64,000 bases of DNA. It comes from Lysobacterales bacterium (GTDB lineage Bacteria; Pseudomonadota; Gammaproteobacteria; Xanthomonadales; SZUA-5). The notes below the pieces were generated by a model. The model searched no databases. It was not told the DNA's origin and saw only the letters and a program-made list of their open reading frames with translations. This document shows positions 60,000 through 64,000 of this stretch, piece by piece (the first letter of the stretch is position 1; each line of letters opens with the position of its first letter). The stretch spans positions 1 through 64,000 of the forward strand of contig JABAQR010000047.1 of the NCBI GenBank assembly GCA_019187485.1, in the 5' to 3' direction. The translations under genes were made by a program, and so were the position numbers.

Positions 60000-62090
60000 T
60001 CAGGACTTCTTCATGACCGCCTCGGCGATGTTCGCCGGGGCTTCCGCGTAGTGGTCGAATTCCATCGTGAAGGTGGCGCGACCCTGGGTCATCGAACGCA
60101 ACGACGTGGCGTAGCCGAACATCTCGCCGAGCGGTACATTGCAGTTGATGAGCTTTCCGGACGGACTGTCGTCGCTGCCCTGGAGCACGCCGCGACGACG
60201 CGACACGTCGCCCATGACATCGCCCATGTAGTCCTCGGGCGTGACGATCTCGACCTTCATGATCGGCTCCAGCAGCACCGGAGCGGCCTTCATGAAGCCC
60301 TCCTTGAAGCCCATCGAACCCGCGATCTTGAACGCCATCTCGTTCGAGTCGACTTCGTGGTAGGAGCCGTCGATGATGCGGACCTTGACGTCGACGATCG
60401 GGAAGCCGGCCATGACACCCGCAGCCACAGCTTCCTGGATGCCCTTGTCGACCGCCGGAATGTATTCCTTCGGCACCACGCCACCGACGATCGCGTTCTC
60501 GAACAGATAGCCCTCGCCGCGCTCGCGCGGCTCGATCTCGAGCACGACATGGCCGTACTGGCCGCGACCACCCGACTGGCGCACGAACTTGCCTTCCTGC
60601 TTGACCGCGCGACGGATGGTCTCGCGATAGGCCACCTGCGGCTTGCCGACATTCGCCTCGACGCTGAACTCGCGCTTCATGCGGTCGACGATGATCTCGA
60701 GGTGCAACTCGCCCATGCCGGAAATGATGGTCTGGCCGGATTCCTCGTCGGTGCGCACGCGGAAGCTCGGATCTTCCTGGGCGAGGCGCGACAGCGCGAT
60801 GCCCATCTTTTCCTGGTCCGCCTTGGTCTTCGGCTCGATCGCCATCGCGATCACCGGCTCCGGGAACACCATGCGCTCGAGCGTGATGACGTGATCCATC
60901 GCGCACAGGGTGTCGCCGGTGGTGACATCCTTCAGGCCCACCGCCGCGGCGATGTCGCCGGCGCGCACTTCCTTGATTTCGTCGCGCTGGTTCGCATGCA
61001 TCTGCAGCATGCGGCCGACACGTTCCTTGCGGCTCTTGACCGGGTTGTAGACGGTGTCGCCGGAGTTCAGCGTGCCCGAGTAGACGCGGAAGAAGGTTAG
61101 CGTGCCGACATAGGGGTCGGTCGCGATCTTGAAGGCGAGCGCGGAGAATGGCTCGGTGTCGAGCGCCTTGCGCGAGGACTCCTGGTCCTTCTCGTCGGTA
61201 CCCTTGACCGCCGGACGGTCGTTCGGCGACGGCAACAGTTCGATGACCGCGTCCAGCATCGCCTGCACGCCCTTGTTCTTGAAGGCGGTGCCGCAGAAAA
61301 CCGGAATGAGCGCGGTGGAAATCGTGCCCGCACGCAGGCCGCCGATGATCTCGGCCTCGGAGAGTTCTTCACCCTCGAGGTACTTGTTCATCAGGTCTTC
61401 GGAGGTCTCGGCCGCGGCCTCGACCATGTACTCGCGCGCCTTCTTGCACTTCTCGACGAGGTTCGCCGGAATGTCGCGGTATTCGAAGCTCATGCCCTGC
61501 GAGGCGGCATCCCAGTGGATGGCCTTCATCTTCAGCAGGTCGACGACGCCCTCGAAGTTGTCTTCGGCACCGATCGGCACCTGCATCGGCACCGGGTTCG
61601 CGCCCAGGCGCGACTTCAGCTGGCCGACCACCTTGTCGAAATCGGCGCCGGCGCGGTCCATCTTGTTGACGAAGGCCAAGCGCGGCACACCGTACTTGTT
61701 GGCCTGACGCCAGACAGTTTCCGACTGCGGCTGCACGCCGCCGACCGCGCACAGCACGAACACCGCGCCGTCGAGCACGCGCAGCGAACGCTCGACTTCG
61801 ATGGTGAAGTCGACGTGGCCCGGGGTGTCGATGATGTTGAAGCGGTGCTGCGGGAACTTCCGGTCCATACCGGTCCAGAAGCAGGTGGTGGCCGCGGAGG
61901 TGATCGTGATGCCACGCTCCTGCTCCTGCTCCATCCAGTCCATCGTGGCAGCGCCTTCGTGGACTTCGCCAATCTTGTGATTGACACCGGTGTAGTACAG
62001 GATGCGTTCGGTCGTCGTCGTCTTGCCGGCATCGATGTGGGCCATGATGCCGAAATTGCGATAACGCTCGATGGGAGTCTCTCTGGCCAC
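60000..62090 (-). CDS. fusA: Elongation factor G
   Basis: The translocation GTPase, 696 residues in five domains. G1 is [19 protein letters not shown] (near residue 18), G3 [20 protein letters not shown]4 [12 protein letters not shown]. Domain IV ([39 protein letters not shown]) and domain V ([40 protein letters not shown]) are complete. It is the third gene of the str operon; 33 bases separate it from rpsG. Confidence 0.99.
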   Translation of the reverse strand: MARETPIERYRNFGIMAHIDAGKTTTTERILYYTGVNHKIGEVHEGAATMDWMEQEQERGITITSAATTCFWTGMDRKFPQHRFNIIDTPGHVDFTIEVERSLRVLDGAVFVLCAVGGVQPQSETVWRQANKYGVPRLAFVNKMDRAGADFDKVVGQLKSRLGANPVPMQVPIGAEDNFEGVVDLLKMKAIHWDAASQGMSFEYRDIPANLVEKCKKAREYMVEAAAETSEDLMNKYLEGEELSEAEIIGGLRAGTISTALIPVFCGTAFKNKGVQAMLDAVIELLPSPNDRPAVKGTDEKDQESSRKALDTEPFSALAFKIATDPYVGTLTFFRVYSGTLNSGDTVYNPVKSRKERVGRMLQMHANQRDEIKEVRAGDIAAAVGLKDVTTGDTLCAMDHVITLERMVFPEPVIAMAIEPKTKADQEKMGIALSRLAQEDPSFRVRTDEESGQTIISGMGELHLEIIVDRMKREFSVEANVGKPQVAYRETIRRAVKQEGKFVRQSGGRGQYGHVVLEIEPRERGEGYLFENAIVGGVVPKEYIPAVDKGIQEAVAAGVMAGFPIVDVKVRIIDGSYHEVDSNEMAFKIAGSMGFKEGFMKAAPVLLEPIMKVEIVTPEDYMGDVMGDVSRRRGVLQGSDDSPSGKLINCNVPLGEMFGYATSLRSMTQGRATFTMEFDHYAEAPANIAEAVMKKS

Positions 62091-62123
62091 GGCAAAGAAT
62101 CCTTTCTTGTCGGGGTGCTGGGC

Positions 62124-62591
62124 TTACCAGCGATAGTGCGAGAAGGCCTTGTTGGCCTCCGCCATGCGGTGCGTCTCTTCGCGCTTCTTGACCGCCGAAC
62201 CGCGATTCTCGGAAGCGTCCATCAGCTCGCCGGCGAGGCGCCGCGGCATCGAGGTCTCGCCGCGCTTGCGCGCGGCATCGATCAACCAGCGCATGGCGAG
62301 CGCGGAACGGCGCGCCGGGCGCACTTCGACCGGCACCTGGTAGGTGGCGCCACCGACGCGACGAGACTTCACCTCGACCACCGGAGCGACGTTGCCGAGC
62401 GCCTTCTCGATCAGGCCGACGGCATCGGCGTTCTTGTTCTTGATCTCGTCGATCGCGCCGTACAGGATCTGCTCGGCGACGGCCTTCTTGCCGTGGCGCA
62501 TGATCATGTTGACGAAACGGGCGATCACCACGTTCCCGAACTTCGGGTCGGGCAGGATCTCGCGGGACGGGTGCGAACCTTTGCGGGACAT
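62124..62591 (-). CDS. rpsG: 30S ribosomal protein uS7
   Basis: A 155-residue uS7: [80 protein letters not shown] and [19 protein letters not shown]. It organises the 3' domain of 16S rRNA and represses the str operon in E. coli by binding the rpsL-rpsG spacer. Here that spacer is 138 bases and includes a GTGGAAGT/ACTTCCAC inverted repeat (about 62610-62642) that could belong to such a site. Confidence 0.98.
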   Translation of the reverse strand: MSRKGSHPSREILPDPKFGNVVIARFVNMIMRHGKKAVAEQILYGAIDEIKNKNADAVGLIEKALGNVAPVVEVKSRRVGGATYQVPVEVRPARRSALAMRWLIDAARKRGETSMPRRLAGELMDASENRGSAVKKREETHRMAEANKAFSHYRW

Positions 62592-62729
62592 GGGCGGATC
62601 TCTATTCGATTACGTGGAAGTCTGCGACTTCGGTACTTCCACCCTCGCCGATGCTGGGAGAGGGCCGGAAAGGGGCTGGACAGGAACGTTGTGCAAGGCG
62701 GACGCGACGAGCCTGCACACCGACCGCTC

Positions 62730-63101
62730 TTATTTCGGGCGCTTGGCGCCGTACTTAGACCGGCTCTGCTTGCGCTTGGCGACGCCGGAAGCGTCCAGCG
62801 AACCGCGCACCGTGTGGTAGCGCACGCCCGGCAGGTCCTTGACTCGACCGCCGCGGATCAGAACCACCGAGTGCTCCTGCAGGTTGTGACCCTCGCCGCC
62901 GATGTAGCTGATCACCTCGAAGCCATTGGTCAGGCGCACCTTCGCAACCTTGCGCAGCGCGGAGTTCGGCTTCTTCGGCGTGGTGGTGTAGACGCGGGTG
63001 CAGACGCCACGACGCTGCGGGCAGTTCTCGAGCGCCGGAGAGGCGGTCTTGAAGGTCTTCGGAGACCGTGGCTTGCGCACCAACTGATTGACTGTCGCCA
63101 T
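62730..63101 (-). CDS. rpsL: 30S ribosomal protein uS12
   Basis: A 123-residue uS12: [60 protein letters not shown] and [20 protein letters not shown]. The lysines K43/K44 in TPKKPNS and the Lys of GRVKDLPG, which mutate in streptomycin-resistant strains, are wild type. Asp in KDLPG is the usual methylthiolation site (RimO). First gene of the str operon. Confidence 0.98.
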   Translation of the reverse strand: MATVNQLVRKPRSPKTFKTASPALENCPQRRGVCTRVYTTTPKKPNSALRKVAKVRLTNGFEVISYIGGEGHNLQEHSVVLIRGGRVKDLPGVRYHTVRGSLDASGVAKRKQSRSKYGAKRPK

Positions 63102-63124
63102 TACAGGATCCCTAAGAAACGAAA

Positions 63125-63150
63125 CGACAGGTGCTGAATGCGACCTGTCG
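63125..63150 (-). promoter_or_regulatory. Stem-loop at the 5' end of the rpsL mRNA
   Basis: CGACAGGT, ten bases, ACCTGTCG form a perfect 8-bp stem. With transcription predicted to start near 63153, the hairpin would occupy the first bases of the mRNA, ending 23 bases before the rpsL ATG. It could protect the 5' end or regulate translation. Confidence 0.5.
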
Positions 63151-63159
63151 AGAAGCGGG

Positions 63160-63189
63160 AGTTTAAGCGGTGGTTAAAAACGCTGTCAA
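63160..63189 (-). promoter_or_regulatory. str operon promoter
   Basis: On the minus strand a consensus -35 TTGACA (63184-63189) is followed after 18 bases by TAAACT (63160-63165), or after 17 by TTAAAC. This lies about 60 bases before the rpsL start, in an AT-rich patch unusual for this DNA. Confidence 0.75.
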
Positions 63190-63250
63190 CTCACCGGATG
63201 AATGGTTGCTGGCTGGCGCCTCCGTCGAGCGGCGGCACGGCCGGTGAACG

Positions 63251-63344
63251 CGGGCCATGGGTGGCCCGCCCGCGAACCGGGCTCGCCCGGTTCGGCGTAG
63301 CCGGGCCCGGACATGTGCCGGACCCGGCGTGGACTGGCGAGTCC
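63251..63344 (+). repeat. Multi-hairpin intergenic repeat, copy C
   Basis: Between rpsL and rpoC four hairpins follow each other: CGGGCCA/TGGCCCG (63251-63268), GAACCGGG/CCCGGTTC (63274-63293), an outer GCCGGG/CCCGGC with inner CCGG/CCGG and loop acatgtg (63300-63328), and GGACT/AGTCC with loop ggcg (63331-63344). The third is preceded by GTAG-like bases, as in REP elements. Copies A and B share the order and the core. The remaining spacer to 63372 shows nothing else. Confidence 0.65.
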
Positions 63345-63372
63345 GGGACGGACCCGTCCAGGCCATCGAGGG

Positions 63373-64000
<628 letters not shown>

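Overview
The window (64 kb, about two thirds G+C) looks like chromosome of a gammaproteobacterium of the order Lysobacterales (Xanthomonadales), most like Rhodanobacteraceae or relatives. This is inferred from gene content and order: carA-carB-greA, a contiguous str/S10/spc/alpha ribosomal block without rpmJ, ygfB-pepP, a YtrA-type GntR regulator with ABC genes, very high GC at third codon positions, and exported proteins ending in an F-x-x-G-F-E tail. No rRNA, tRNA, prophage, plasmid or CRISPR array was recognised.

Left half (1-44.9 kb): housekeeping and accessory genes in short operons on both strands. In order: the start of an unknown gene; speD; a large lipoprotein; greA-carB-(GxxExxY gene)-carA; msrA; an exported protein with a GFE tail; kdsA and pyrG; a methyltransferase; a beta-propeller amidohydrolase; a metallo-beta-lactamase-fold hydrolase; a PAS-GGDEF-EAL protein; UPF0149-pepP-DUF2784; a four-gene SPFH/Arc operon; corC followed by an Lnb-like (DUF4105) gene; an exported module-repeat protein; a crotonase with two ABC modules and a YtrA-type repressor; an acyltransferase; a decayed remnant; two tandem paralogous exported proteins; mtnA; a GntR-UTRA regulator; a short tandem-repeat protein; dcd-ppiB-DUF350; class II DAHP synthase and dsbB.

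Right half (44.9-64 kb): ordinary core machinery on the minus strand, read from right to left: rpoC (3' end), rpsL-rpsG-fusA-tuf, then S10 (rpsJ to rpsQ), spc (rplN to secY) and alpha (rpsM to rplQ), closed by a strong intrinsic terminator. Good sigma-70 promoters precede rpsL and rpsJ.

The less ordinary signals are: (1) a 485-bp unit made of near-identical 44/45-bp inverted repeats around a GxxExxY nuclease-fold gene, inserted between carA and carB so that the repeat encodes the CarA C-terminus and the nuclease start overlaps the carA stop, with a gene-less degenerate relative near 24.1 kb; (2) three diverged copies of an intergenic chain of hairpins, with a compensatory base-pair change; (3) an Lnb-type DUF4105 gene in the slot where gammaproteobacteria usually carry lnt; (4) an SPFH operon with its own Arc-type regulator and tandem TGATATC sites over the promoter; (5) clear operators before the YtrA gene, which has a TTG start and almost no leader; (6) a six-fold S-F-P-D repeat protein; (7) GFE-tailed exported proteins.
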